Origin: Marinilabilia salmonicolor JCM 21150
Lineage (GTDB): Bacteria; Bacteroidota; Bacteroidia; Bacteroidales; Marinilabiliaceae
DNA length: 64,000 bases
Reading direction: 5' to 3'
Assembly (NCBI RefSeq): GCF_000259075.1
Contig: NZ_AJKI01000012.1
Location: 1-64,000, forward strand
Each line of letters starts with the position of its first letter. Positions within the stretch are counted from its first letter, which is position 1. The position numbers and the translations under genes are program-made. The notes under the pieces were generated by a model that saw only the letters and a list, made by a program, of their open reading frames with translations, did not search any database and was not told where the DNA came from. Positions 54,531 through 63,950 of the stretch are shown here, piece by piece.

Positions 54531-55069
54531 TACATGCATTGGCCGATGTGCAAAGTAAAAACATTGGCAAAAACACCCAGGTTTGGCAATTCTCTGTTAT
54601 TCTCAAAAATGCAAGGATCGGAGAAAATTGTAATATTAACTGTCATACTTTCATTGAAAATGATGTTGTTATGGGAAATAATGTAACGGTAAAATCTGGT
54701 GTGTATTTGTGGGATGGCATCACCATTGAAGACGATGTTTTCATTGGACCTAATGCAACCTTTATAAACAACTCAAATGTAAGATCAAAACAATATCCGG
54801 GAAAACATATTGGTGCCACTATAAAAAAGGGTGCTTCCATCGGTGCTAATTCAACAATAATGGGAAATCTCACTATTTCTGAATATGCATTTATTGGTGC
54901 CGGCAGTGTTGTAACAAAGGATATCCCTCCATATACCTTATGTTACGGCAACCCCGCAAAACAACATGGATTTGTTTGTAAATGTGGCAACAAACTTTCC
55001 CCCGAATTACACTGTACAAAGTGTAAAAAGAGTTATAAATTACAGAACAATACCATTTCTGAATTGTAA
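54527..55069 (+). CDS. fdtC: FdtC-like dTDP-3-amino-3,6-dideoxyhexose N-acetyltransferase
   Basis: The 180-aa beta-helix protein starts [20 protein letters not shown], which is typical of the WbbJ/FdtC group. Hexapeptide repeats run to about residue 140, followed by [20 protein letters not shown] and CTKCKKSY, a small cysteine knuckle common in this group. It acetylates the 3-amino sugar made by the FdtB-type aminotransferase. In this operon two antitoxin-like genes lie between it and that aminotransferase. Confidence 0.87.
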   Translation: MIHALADVQSKNIGKNTQVWQFSVILKNARIGENCNINCHTFIENDVVMGNNVTVKSGVYLWDGITIEDDVFIGPNATFINNSNVRSKQYPGKHIGATIKKGASIGANSTIMGNLTISEYAFIGAGSVVTKDIPPYTLCYGNPAKQHGFVCKCGNKLSPELHCTKCKKSYKLQNNTISEL

Positions 55070-55079
55070 AAAATTGGCC

Positions 55080-55391
55080 ATGCAACTACATATTATAAAA
55101 AAAAACAATGAGTTTGTTTTAGTCAATCCTCCACAGGATCTTGCGGACAAATTTTTCATTGAGATTGACAGGGAAAATATTATACCTGAAGAAAAAATAA
55201 AGGAGTCAAATTCTCAGGAAAGTAATGCATTTAAAAAGACCCAAGTGCTATATAAGCAAAACCCCAAAGATGACTTTATCAAAGCATTGCATGAAAGTAC
55301 GCCTCCTCACTACCAATACAAAGCTTCTGACAAGACTGATGACGACTTATTGTACGATGCTTTAAAAGCAAAATATGAGTTAGAAAAATAA
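55080..55391 (+). CDS. Antitoxin-like protein, family member 1
   Basis: The 103-aa protein starts MQLHIIKKNNEFVLVNPPQD. The N-terminal 35 residues resemble a compact beta domain. The C-terminal part, TPPHYQYKASDKTDDDLLYD followed by ALKAKYELEK, is shared with the protein at 55413 and the remnant at 51386. I do not recognise a named family. The antitoxin role is inferred from the relation to 55413-55928, which overlaps a PIN domain. Its own toxin is absent. It lies 10 nt after fdtC. Confidence 0.65.
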   Translation: MQLHIIKKNNEFVLVNPPQDLADKFFIEIDRENIIPEEKIKESNSQESNAFKKTQVLYKQNPKDDFIKALHESTPPHYQYKASDKTDDDLLYDALKAKYELEK

Positions 55392-55412
55392 TATGGTTAT
55401 CTTTATTAAGTT

Positions 55413-55928
55413 ATGCAACTGACTCTTTTAAAAACCACCACCGGGTATATTATTCAAAACCCTCCTGCTTCATGGGAAACGACTCTTCCGATCGGTATTC
55501 TCATAAAAGAGGAAGATTTATCTTTACCCGTAAAAGAGAAGGAAAATAAAAAATTAACAGCAGAAGAACCTACTCCCCATTATCATAAAAAAAAAATAAG
55601 AGGCAATATTTTCTATAAACGTCCGAAGCAGGCAAATCCCAAAGACCATATCATAGAAATTGAAAAAAAAGATAACAACTACATTGTAAAAAAAATTCCT
55701 GCGAATATGCCGGAACGTTTTTACATTAAACTTAACGAACCCGAAAGACGAAAATCAGACAAAATGAATGATGCCACCTATCAGGAATTAAAAGCAATGG
55801 CTACAAAACATCCTGAAAACACACTTTTGCAAAAAAAATTGAAATACTATTCGCCTTATCCTGATGAGAGTGATTTTAGCGATGATGATGCTCTTTTTTT
55901 AGCCCTAAAGGAAAAATATGATTCATAA
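55413..55928 (+). CDS. Antitoxin-like protein, family member 2 (duplicated N-terminal domain)
   Basis: The 171-aa protein has two copies of the short domain seen once in the 55080 gene: residues 1-35 ([20 protein letters not shown]) and about 83-115 ([20 protein letters not shown]). The shared tail, [20 protein letters not shown] and LKEKYDS, follows. Its last 11 nt overlap the start of the PIN-aminotransferase gene, the usual layout of an antitoxin before its toxin. The internal duplication suggests fusion of two adjacent family members. Confidence 0.68.
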   Translation: MQLTLLKTTTGYIIQNPPASWETTLPIGILIKEEDLSLPVKEKENKKLTAEEPTPHYHKKKIRGNIFYKRPKQANPKDHIIEIEKKDNNYIVKKIPANMPERFYIKLNEPERRKSDKMNDATYQELKAMATKHPENTLLQKKLKYYSPYPDESDFSDDDALFLALKEKYDS

Positions 55929-57501
55929 GTATATTTGGGACAACAACATTTGCCTCGACTTCCTGCTTAATCGTAAGGCCGTAAATCCACTGGCACTAAA
56001 ACTCTTTAATGTTTTCATCGATAACCAGGTAAGCATTTTCGTTTCTTCAAGCCAGCTGCACAATATTCAGTACATGTTTTTCAAGTTATGTAAGCTGCAT
56101 GACATTATTTCAACAGAACAAGCTAAAGACATTTGGGATGATTTTTTCTCTAAAATTGAAATTGTAAAAACACCGGCTTATCTGGACGATGGACACCCTT
56201 TATTGGAATCCGATATTGAAGATTACCTGATCGAATTATCAGCACAAACACTCAAAAACAGTAAAATTATTACCCGCGACAAAAAGTTCCTTCAACAAAG
56301 TAACCTCGCAATCACTGTTGATGAAGCAATTTCAGAAATCGAAGAACAGGAAGAAAAAAACATTTCTTTCCTAAATCTCGAGCAGGTAAACCTTCCACAT
56401 AGAATTGAAATCGAAAAAGGCATCGACCGCGTTCTTACAAGTGGCTGGTACCTGCAGGGCAATGAGGTAAATGCTTTTGAGAAAGAATATGCACAATTTA
56501 TCGGCACCAATCACTGCATTGGTGTAGCCAACGGTCTGGATGCTTTACGCCTTATTTTGCGGGCTTATATAGAAATGGGGCAATTAAAGACAGGAGACGA
56601 AATTATTGTTCCTGCCAATACCTACATTGCTTCTATATTGTCCATTAGTGATAACAACCTGAAACCATTGCTGGTAGAGCCAAATATCAATACCTACAAC
56701 ATCGATCCTTCTAAAATTGAAGAAAAAATCACTTCAAAAACAAAAGGAATCATGATTGTCCATTTATACGGCCAAAATGCCATGTATCCGGAAATTGAAC
56801 ATTTGGTGGGTAAGTATAACCTGAAACTCATTGAGGACAATGCACAGGCCCAGGGCTGTTTTTACGGAGAAAAACGGACGGGTAGTCTTGGCCATGCCGC
56901 CGGTCACAGTTTCTATCCCGGTAAAAACCTTGGTGCTTTGGGAGACGCAGGAGCTGTAACAACCGACGATGAACAATTAGCAGCCACCATTCGTGCCATT
57001 GCCAATTATGGGTCTTCCAAAAAATACATCAACGATTACAAAGGATTGAATAGTCGGCTGGATGAAATTCAGGCTGCTGTGTTACGCACAAAGCTTAGTG
57101 GTCTGGATGAAGACAACAAACAACGCTCAGAAATTGCCCGCTATTATACCGAAAACATAGTGAATCCAAATATCACTTTACCTGTATCAAAAGACTTTTT
57201 CAAACCATCCAACCCTGCCACCATCCAACCTTTAACCCCTAATACCCATGTCTGGCACATCTACCCAATCCGATGTCAACAACGCGATAAATTACAACAA
57301 CACCTTGCCGCCAATGGCATTCAAACGCTCATACATTATCCTGTTCCACCTCATAAACAAAATGCCTATAAAGAATGGAACAGGCAAGATTGGCCTTTGA
57401 CGGAACAAATTCATAAAGAGATTTTGAGTTTGCCGATTAGTCCGGTGATAAAATTGGAGGAAGTGCAAAAAATCACCGAAATAATTAACCATTATGAATA
57501 A
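55918..57501 (+). CDS. PIN domain fused to FdtB-like sugar aminotransferase
   Basis: The single 527-aa frame has two parts. Residues 1-137 form a PIN domain: Asp8 in [25 protein letters not shown] at 43-54, Asp99/Asp102 in LESDIEDY, and Asp121 in [10 protein letters not shown] charged linker (SEIEEQEEK) follows. Residues from about 148 form a DegT/DnrJ/EryC1 aminotransferase with its usual opening ([11 protein letters not shown]), Asp307 in IEDNAQAQG and Schiff-base Lys336 in SFYPGKNLG. It should aminate the C3-keto sugar made by FdtA. The PIN part overlaps an antitoxin-like gene by 11 nt. No stop or frameshift separates the two parts. Confidence 0.88.
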   Translation: MIHKYIWDNNICLDFLLNRKAVNPLALKLFNVFIDNQVSIFVSSSQLHNIQYMFFKLCKLHDIISTEQAKDIWDDFFSKIEIVKTPAYLDDGHPLLESDIEDYLIELSAQTLKNSKIITRDKKFLQQSNLAITVDEAISEIEEQEEKNISFLNLEQVNLPHRIEIEKGIDRVLTSGWYLQGNEVNAFEKEYAQFIGTNHCIGVANGLDALRLILRAYIEMGQLKTGDEIIVPANTYIASILSISDNNLKPLLVEPNINTYNIDPSKIEEKITSKTKGIMIVHLYGQNAMYPEIEHLVGKYNLKLIEDNAQAQGCFYGEKRTGSLGHAAGHSFYPGKNLGALGDAGAVTTDDEQLAATIRAIANYGSSKKYINDYKGLNSRLDEIQAAVLRTKLSGLDEDNKQRSEIARYYTENIVNPNITLPVSKDFFKPSNPATIQPLTPNTHVWHIYPIRCQQRDKLQQHLAANGIQTLIHYPVPPHKQNAYKEWNRQDWPLTEQIHKEILSLPISPVIKLEEVQKITEIINHYE

Positions 57502-59419
57502 AAATCCATTAGTATCCTTTTGCTTGTTTTGCTATAATCAAGAAGAATTCATCGAAGAAGCAATCGAAGGAGCTCTAGATCAAACTTATTCACCATTAGA
57601 AATTATAATATCAGATGATTGTTCAACAGATTCTACTTTCCAGATAATTGAGAAAAAAGTAGCTAATTACAAAGGACCTCACAAACTAATCGTCAGACAA
57701 AATCCAAAAAATTTAGGTTTAGCAGAGCATGTAAATACAGTACTATACAAAATTGCAACAGGTGAATATTTTGCCATGGCAGCAGGCGATGATATCTCTT
57801 TACCAGAAAGAATAGATACTTCAATCATTTTTTTCAGACAAAACCCAGATATTGTCGCACTAAGCTCTAGCTTAGAAGTAATTAACAATAAAAGCATTAT
57901 ACAAGGGGAACAAATTTCAGTAAAAAAAAATCAGATTTTTGACCTTAAGTTTTATAGTTCCCTTAATTTTAAACACATAAATGGTCCTAGTCGAATATTA
58001 AAAAGAGAAATAATAAAATATTTTCCACCACTAAATAAGAACTGTCCAACCGAAGATACAACATTTTTATTAAGATGTTTTATCATTGGAAAGGTAGCAC
58101 AACTTGAAAAAAAATTAGTGCTCTATAGAAAACATGCAAATAATATAACCTCAAAGAAAAATATTCATAAAATTAAAGTTTCGAACATTTTCAAACAATA
58201 CAAGAAAGATATTTCACATGCAAACAAACAAGGTCTTTTAAATAAGCAAGAATTTTCACTGGTCAACAAAAGGATTAGTAAACTAAAACAAGAAAAAACA
58301 CCTAAAACAAGAAATATTATATTGAAATATGCAAAAAAAGGCATCAATATAATTCCAAAATTATTCTCGAATAAGACTTTAAGAGTCCATTTTCTTCACA
58401 AAGTATTTATTAAATTTTTCCCATCTCTCAAATTCTTATTCGATGCTTTTCTTTTAAGAAAAGCAAAAATAAAAGACATTTTCAAGTCGCTTAACAATTA
58501 TTATTTCAATAAAGAAAAAGCAATTTTTGTCCAAGGACTAACGGAGAGCAAAAATTTTGGTGATGCATTAAATGTTCCTTTTTTTACAGATTTAGTGGGG
58601 ATGAAAACAATCGAAACAAACAACATCCCAGATACTCGTGAAAATAAAATACTCGCAATTGGGAGCATCCTGCATTTATGTGATAGTTATACTTACGTAT
58701 GGGGTGCTGGCTGCGTATCTCAAGCGCATATGCCAGGAAAAAAACCAAAACAAGTCTGTGCTGTCCGAGGTCCTCTTACTAGAGATTTACTTATAAAATG
58801 TGGTATCAACTGTCCAAATGTATTTGGAGATCCTGCATTATTACTTCCTTTTTTGTATAAACCAAACAGAAATATAAAGAAGTATAAATATGGAGTAATT
58901 CCCCACTACATTGAAAACAATGCGGATATTTTAAAAACATTAACCCACAGAAGTGATGTTAAGATAATAAATATTAACACTGGACGGAATTACAAAAAAT
59001 TCATAAACATAATCAGTTCCTGCGAAATAATTATTTCAAGCTCACTTCATGGGCTTATTATTGCCGATGCATATAATATTCCTAATATTTGGGTAAATTT
59101 TTCCAATAAAGTCATAGGTAATGGCTTCAAATTTCGGGATTACTTTTTGTCTGTAAATAAGCCAATCATGCAACCTATAAAAATTGAAAATTTATTTGAT
59201 GAAAAGATCATTAATGAATTTGCATCTCAATGGATAAAACCGCAAATTGATTTAGAGAAACTTATCGATTCATTTCCTTTCGAGTTAATCAATGATCGTG
59301 GAAAGATAAATTTACAAAGAATAAAATCCAAAATGAAAAATACTTCAACCACACCAGAGCATAATAAAAACTATGGAATTCAAATAAAGGAATCAAAATG
59401 CAACAAAATACGCCTTTAA
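57494..59419 (+). CDS. Glycosyltransferase family 2 fused to polysaccharide pyruvyl transferase
   Basis: The 641-aa protein has a GT2 domain at about residues 5-230 ([33 protein letters not shown], and [12 protein letters not shown] as the metal-binding motif). A basic helical linker follows, and then a pyruvyl transferase domain at about 335-600 ([62 protein letters not shown]). One polypeptide could add a sugar and place a pyruvate ketal on it. It overlaps the previous gene by 8 nt. The sugar substrate is unknown. Confidence 0.88.
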   Translation: MNKNPLVSFCLFCYNQEEFIEEAIEGALDQTYSPLEIIISDDCSTDSTFQIIEKKVANYKGPHKLIVRQNPKNLGLAEHVNTVLYKIATGEYFAMAAGDDISLPERIDTSIIFFRQNPDIVALSSSLEVINNKSIIQGEQISVKKNQIFDLKFYSSLNFKHINGPSRILKREIIKYFPPLNKNCPTEDTTFLLRCFIIGKVAQLEKKLVLYRKHANNITSKKNIHKIKVSNIFKQYKKDISHANKQGLLNKQEFSLVNKRISKLKQEKTPKTRNIILKYAKKGINIIPKLFSNKTLRVHFLHKVFIKFFPSLKFLFDAFLLRKAKIKDIFKSLNNYYFNKEKAIFVQGLTESKNFGDALNVPFFTDLVGMKTIETNNIPDTRENKILAIGSILHLCDSYTYVWGAGCVSQAHMPGKKPKQVCAVRGPLTRDLLIKCGINCPNVFGDPALLLPFLYKPNRNIKKYKYGVIPHYIENNADILKTLTHRSDVKIININTGRNYKKFINIISSCEIIISSSLHGLIIADAYNIPNIWVNFSNKVIGNGFKFRDYFLSVNKPIMQPIKIENLFDEKIINEFASQWIKPQIDLEKLIDSFPFELINDRGKINLQRIKSKMKNTSTTPEHNKNYGIQIKESKCNKIRL

Positions 59420-60264
59420 TTTCAATTATTATAACAACTTTCAACAGACCTGAAAAGATAATTTCGGCAATAAATAGTGTAATTAATCAAACTTTTCAGA
59501 ATTTTGAATTAATAATAATTAATGATGGATCTACAATAAATTATGACAAAGTAGAATTGTACTGTGAAAAATATGGTGATAAAATAAAATACTTAAAAAA
59601 GAAAAATGAAGAGCGTAGTATTGCAAGAAATTTTGCTATTAGTTTGGCAAAAGGCGCCTGGGTTTGTTTTTTAGATGACGATGATATTTATTACAAAAAT
59701 CACTTACAGGTATTTTATGAAAGACTAAAAACCGAAAAGAGAACAAACGTCTTATACCATACATTATCTGTACACAGATTTCCAGATGGAACAATAAAGA
59801 AGCAATCATTGGCCAATCAAAATTACCAAGGTACAGCAAAAATACTTAATGACCAGTTTGCAATAAATACTATTTGCGTTCCAACTAAATTGCTTCAAGA
59901 AAATAAATTTAATCCACAATTAAATTATGGTGAAGATTACGAATTATGGTTAAGGCTCGCAGAAGTTGTTACATTTATTCCGATTAATGTTTACACCAAT
60001 GAATATATCCATCACACCGAAAGCACTACTGCTTATAGTTTTTTATCTCTCTCGTCTAAAATCAAAACTTTAATCTATTTAAAAAAGGTATACCCACATT
60101 TATTTTCTAAAAAAGAATTAAATAAAAAAATTGGAAATTTGGCCATTGGAGCAGCAGCATTTAAATCCAAAAACCAATTTTACTATATTAAACTGGTTTT
60201 AACAATAACACCTAAAAAAATATTTAGCAGGCAGTTTTGGGGTCTCGCAAAAAAAATACTATAA
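59398..60264 (+). CDS. Glycosyltransferase family 2
   Basis: The 288-aa GT-A enzyme has [32 protein letters not shown] and WVCFLDDDDIYY as the nucleotide-sugar and metal-binding motifs. The C-terminus is basic and helical without clear membrane spans. It overlaps the previous gene by 22 nt and probably adds one residue of the repeat unit. Donor and acceptor cannot be deduced. Confidence 0.88.
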   Translation: MQQNTPLISIIITTFNRPEKIISAINSVINQTFQNFELIIINDGSTINYDKVELYCEKYGDKIKYLKKKNEERSIARNFAISLAKGAWVCFLDDDDIYYKNHLQVFYERLKTEKRTNVLYHTLSVHRFPDGTIKKQSLANQNYQGTAKILNDQFAINTICVPTKLLQENKFNPQLNYGEDYELWLRLAEVVTFIPINVYTNEYIHHTESTTAYSFLSLSSKIKTLIYLKKVYPHLFSKKELNKKIGNLAIGAAAFKSKNQFYYIKLVLTITPKKIFSRQFWGLAKKIL

Positions 60265-61388
60265 TGAGTAAAAATAAACCTATTTTTGTCACATCCCCAC
60301 TCCTTCCTCCTCTTGAGGAATTCCAAACATACCTCAAGGAAATATGGGAATCCAAATGGCTCACCAACAACGGGCAGTTCCACCAACAACTTGAAAAGGA
60401 ACTATGTGATTACCTCGGTGTAAAACACGTATGTTTGTTCAGCAACGGTACCCTAGCCTTAATTACAGCTTTACAAGCTCTAGGCATTACCGGTGAAGTT
60501 ATCACCACCCCTTTCAGTTTTGTGGCTACCACCCACTCGCTTTGGTGGAACAATATAAAACCGGTGTTTGTCGATATCGATCCTTACACATTCAATCTTG
60601 ATCCCACAAAAGTAGAAGCTGCCATTACACCAAAAACAACTGCCATAATGCCGGTACATGTATACGGCACCCCTTGCAACCTGAAAGCATTTGAACAAAT
60701 AGCAGAAACCTATAATCTAAAATTGATTTACGACGCAGCGCATGCTTTTGGTGTTGAAATCAATGGGAATTCAATTCTAAATTTTGGAGATCTTAGCATC
60801 CTCAGCTTCCATGCCACTAAAGTTTTCAACACTTTTGAAGGTGGAGCGATTATTTGTCAAGATGAGAAAATGAAGCGCCATATTGATGACCTAAAAAACT
60901 TTGGGTTTCGTGGCGAAACCACAGTTGTTGCTGCGGGGATCAATGCCAAAATGAACGAAATGCAAGCTGCTTTTGGTATATTACAATTGAAATACATTGA
61001 AGAAGCAAGGGAAAAACGTAAAAAAATTGCGAAAACATATCGTCAGACTTTAAAAAGCACGGAAGGAATCACCTGTTTAAATGATTTTCCCGACATAAAA
61101 CATGCTTACTCCTATTTTCCGGTGCTAATTGAACAGGAAAAATATGGCATGAGTCGCGACCAACTTTACGAAAAACTCAAAGAAAATAACATATACAGCA
61201 GACGATACTTTTATCCGCTAATTAGTAATTTCCCTACTTACAAAGGGTTATCATCTGCAAAAAAAGATAATTTGCCAAATGCGAATAATATTGCAAAACA
61301 TGTTTTGTGTTTGCCTATTTACCCGTCTCTCGAAATTGAGGATGTATATAGGATATCAGATATAATATTAGAAAGTAAATTTAAATAA
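60264..61388 (+). CDS. VioA-like sugar aminotransferase (DegT/DnrJ/EryC1 family)
   Basis: The 374-aa protein starts at ATG 60264, sharing one base with the previous stop codon (TAATG); a TTG at 60237 inside the previous gene is less likely. It has IYDAAHAFGV and Schiff-base Lys186 in LSFHATKVFN. Paired with the VioB-like acetyltransferase that follows by 14 nt, it most likely makes dTDP-4-amino-4,6-dideoxyglucose from the 4-keto sugar. It is a different subgroup from the FdtB-type enzyme at 55918. Specificity is inferred from the pair. Confidence 0.85.
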   Translation: MSKNKPIFVTSPLLPPLEEFQTYLKEIWESKWLTNNGQFHQQLEKELCDYLGVKHVCLFSNGTLALITALQALGITGEVITTPFSFVATTHSLWWNNIKPVFVDIDPYTFNLDPTKVEAAITPKTTAIMPVHVYGTPCNLKAFEQIAETYNLKLIYDAAHAFGVEINGNSILNFGDLSILSFHATKVFNTFEGGAIICQDEKMKRHIDDLKNFGFRGETTVVAAGINAKMNEMQAAFGILQLKYIEEAREKRKKIAKTYRQTLKSTEGITCLNDFPDIKHAYSYFPVLIEQEKYGMSRDQLYEKLKENNIYSRRYFYPLISNFPTYKGLSSAKKDNLPNANNIAKHVLCLPIYPSLEIEDVYRISDIILESKFK

Positions 61389-61402
61389 TACGCAATTGCC
61401 AC

Positions 61403-61978
61403 ATGCAAGAGACTTCGTTTTATAGTAAAAAGGAATTATTACAATTAGGATTTAAAAGTATTGGAACTAGGAATTTACAAATTAGCCGGTTTGCAAGATT
61501 TTATGGCATAGATAAAATGACAATAGGAAATAATGTAAGAATTGATGATTTTGCTATTTTATCTGGCAATATTACTCTGGGAAATCACGTTCACATTGGT
61601 GCCTATTCTGCTCTTTATGGTAAATTCGGAATTGAGATGGAAGATTTTACCGGCATCTCACCAAGAACGACAGTCTTTAGTGCCACAGATGATTTTTCTG
61701 GTGATTATTTGATTAGCCCTATGGTTCCCGAAAAATATACCAATGTCACCGGTGGAAAAGTAATTATACAGAAATTTTCACAGATCGGTGCCGGAACAAT
61801 CATAATGCCAAGCCTTACTATTGAAGAAGGGGTCACGGTAGGGGCCATGAGTTTTATAAGGAAGAATTTGATTGCCTGGCACATTTATGCAGGGATACCG
61901 GCAAAAAAAATTAAACCCAGGCAAAAAAAATGTATAGAACTCGCGAATTTTTTTATAAGCTCTGATAATAATGCGTGA
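61403..61978 (+). CDS. VioB-like dTDP-4-amino-4,6-dideoxyglucose acyltransferase
   Basis: The 191-aa beta-helix protein opens SFYSKKELLQLGFKSIGTRN, close to the start I know for VioB, followed by IGNNVRIDDFAILSGNITLG, the HVHIGAYSALYG repeat and YAGIPAKKIKP at the end. It should acylate the 4-amino group made by the preceding aminotransferase. It overlaps the next glycosyltransferase gene by 8 nt. Confidence 0.8.
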   Translation: MQETSFYSKKELLQLGFKSIGTRNLQISRFARFYGIDKMTIGNNVRIDDFAILSGNITLGNHVHIGAYSALYGKFGIEMEDFTGISPRTTVFSATDDFSGDYLISPMVPEKYTNVTGGKVIIQKFSQIGAGTIIMPSLTIEEGVTVGAMSFIRKNLIAWHIYAGIPAKKIKPRQKKCIELANFFISSDNNA

Positions 61979-62900
61979 ATCGGAAAATGCTATACCCCTA
62001 GTAAGTGTATGGATGATTACCTATAATCATGAATCCTATATTGCAAAGGCAATTGAAGGTGTTTTGATGCAAAAGACTAATTTCCTTTTTCAACTTGTTA
62101 TTGGAGATGATAACAGTACTGATAATACTGCTTCTATAATCCGCAATTTCAAATTGAGATACCCAAAAATAATCAAGGCAGCACATAATAATCCTAATTT
62201 GGGTATGATTCCCAATATGATAAAAACACTTGAAAAATGTACAGGGAAATACATCGCGATGTGCGAAGGAGACGACTATTGGACCGATCCCAACAAATTG
62301 CAGAAACAGGTGGATTTTTTAGAATCTCATCCTGAATATTCCGGAACAGCCCACCAATCCTTAGTGAAACATGAGAACTCCGATAAAGCACCATCACTTT
62401 TCAGAAACCATAATAAAATCGTAATAAAACTGAAGGATCTTTTTGGAGACAGATTATTCCATACAGCATCTCTCATGTTCAGAGCTGAAATCCTTAAAAA
62501 CAATACCTTGCCCACTAATATTACAGCTGGCGACAGGGCACTATTCATGCTTGTGGCTATCTTTGGAAAAATTCACTACTCCAATGAAGCCATGTGTTGC
62601 TATCGAAAAAACAATACTGGAATTTCTACATGGGTTACAACAGAGTTAATGGAAAAGGATTTGAATATTGTTCCTTGGATAAAAAAAATTCAACCGAACT
62701 TTCCCAAACACCAATACTATCATTTTATACATTACACCATCACGCGATTCCCAAAAACAATTACGAAATGGAAATTGATAAAACATTCATTTTGGTATAT
62801 ATATCATTCATTCTTTCAATTTCCAAAAAACATTAAACAGATTATTATTTTTATCCTGTATGAATTCCCAAAATTATGGCAGAAAACAAAGACAATATAG
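61971..62900 (+). CDS. Glycosyltransferase family 2
   Basis: The 309-aa protein has VSVWMITYNHESYIAKAIEG, VIGDDNSTDNTASII and the GDD motif in MCEGDDYWTDPNKLQKQVDF, a subgroup common in Bacteroidota glycan loci. The C-terminus is aromatic and basic (HSFWYIYHSFFQFPKNIK). It overlaps the next gene by 25 nt. The sugar is unknown. Confidence 0.88.
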   Translation: MRESENAIPLVSVWMITYNHESYIAKAIEGVLMQKTNFLFQLVIGDDNSTDNTASIIRNFKLRYPKIIKAAHNNPNLGMIPNMIKTLEKCTGKYIAMCEGDDYWTDPNKLQKQVDFLESHPEYSGTAHQSLVKHENSDKAPSLFRNHNKIVIKLKDLFGDRLFHTASLMFRAEILKNNTLPTNITAGDRALFMLVAIFGKIHYSNEAMCCYRKNNTGISTWVTTELMEKDLNIVPWIKKIQPNFPKHQYYHFIHYTITRFPKTITKWKLIKHSFWYIYHSFFQFPKNIKQIIIFILYEFPKLWQKTKTI

Positions 62901-63778
62901 GACACATTACAATATATGCAATAGTAGTAACATACAATGGTGTAAAATGGGTTGAAAAATGCTTTAGCAGCCTTGTAAAATCAACCGTTCCCTTGAAAAT
63001 ACTAGCCATTGACAATGCATCAACTGATGGCACTCCGGGTATTATCAAAGAAAAATTCCCACAGGTTGAAGTCATTGAAACCGGCGAGAACCTGGGGTTT
63101 GGAAAAGCAAATAATATTGGACTAAAACGGGTACTTGGCGAAAATGCTAATTATGCTTTCTTGTTGAATCAGGATGCATGGGTGGAGGAAGATACAATTG
63201 AGAAGCTTGTGGAAGTTCATCAACAACATCAAGGGTATGGCATTCTGAGTCCGGTTGAATTTTACAGATCGGGGGTTCTTGATATAAAATTTAAAAAGTT
63301 CTATGCTCCCAATTGTCTGTTGGAGTCGATAAAATACAATAAAACAACAATTTGCCAAACAGATTTCATAAATGCAGCTGGTTGGTTATTGCCCAATAAA
63401 ACAATAAAAATTGTTGGTGGATTTGACGAGATCTTTATTCACTATGGAGAAGATGTAGATTTCTGTAAGCGTACCTTATCTAATAACTTTAAAATAGGAA
63501 TCACATCCAATACAAGATACTTTCATGACCGCCCTCAATTATTAATAAAAGATAGCTCTCCATTAAAGCAGATTCATCACAATCATATCAAAAGAATACT
63601 ATACTTAAGGTGGGGCGATAAACATTGGATAAAAAAAACAGCATATATAGTTCGCGAATACTGCTTTGAAATCATTAGCACTAAAACAAAATTAAGACTA
63701 AATGTTATTACTAATTTGTTGCTTTTCATTACTAATTATTTCAAAATAATTCAAGCAAAGAAACAAATATTGCTGTAA
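62876..63778 (+). CDS. Glycosyltransferase family 2 (rhamnosyltransferase-like)
   Basis: The 300-aa protein has YAIVVTYNGVKWVEKCFSSL, LAIDNASTDGTPGIIKE, ENLGFGKANNIGLK and LLNQDAWVEEDTI. This pattern belongs to the WbbL/RfbF-type group, many of which transfer deoxyhexoses. It is the last intact gene of the operon in the window. A decayed acyltransferase gene follows 4 nt later. Confidence 0.87.
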   Translation: MAENKDNIGHITIYAIVVTYNGVKWVEKCFSSLVKSTVPLKILAIDNASTDGTPGIIKEKFPQVEVIETGENLGFGKANNIGLKRVLGENANYAFLLNQDAWVEEDTIEKLVEVHQQHQGYGILSPVEFYRSGVLDIKFKKFYAPNCLLESIKYNKTTICQTDFINAAGWLLPNKTIKIVGGFDEIFIHYGEDVDFCKRTLSNNFKIGITSNTRYFHDRPQLLIKDSSPLKQIHHNHIKRILYLRWGDKHWIKKTAYIVREYCFEIISTKTKLRLNVITNLLLFITNYFKIIQAKKQILL

Positions 63779-63782
63779 TTTT

Positions 63783-63950
63783 ATGCTCTTCAACGCTTTC
63801 GAATTTGCCCTACGCCTTCCAATAGTGATTTTTCTGTACTGGTTTGATTTTTAAAAATCAGACCAAATACCAAAACCTCTTATTAATTATCTCAAACTAT
63901 ATTTTTACGGGTAGGCCTGGCGCTATTGTAACATAACGACTACACCGAAA
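63783..63950 (+). pseudogene. Decayed MBOAT-type O-acyltransferase gene (5' part)
   Basis: The frame opens MLFNAFEFALRLPIVIFLYW, the usual start of MBOAT/AlgI-type acyltransferases, and stops after 23 codons. Shifting by one base at about 63845 restores FKNQTKYQNLLLIISNYIFY, then G, a TAG where Trp is expected, and AWRYC. One frameshift and one nonsense change are therefore visible, and homology ends near 63935. The rest up to 64000 shows nothing. It would once have acylated the surface glycan. Confidence 0.75.

Noticed and set aside
55918-56340. PIN-aminotransferase join as an assembly or frameshift artefact
   Set aside because: The frame is open through the linker with normal codon use, and the antitoxin-like gene overlaps the start as expected for a real PIN gene; read support is still worth confirming.
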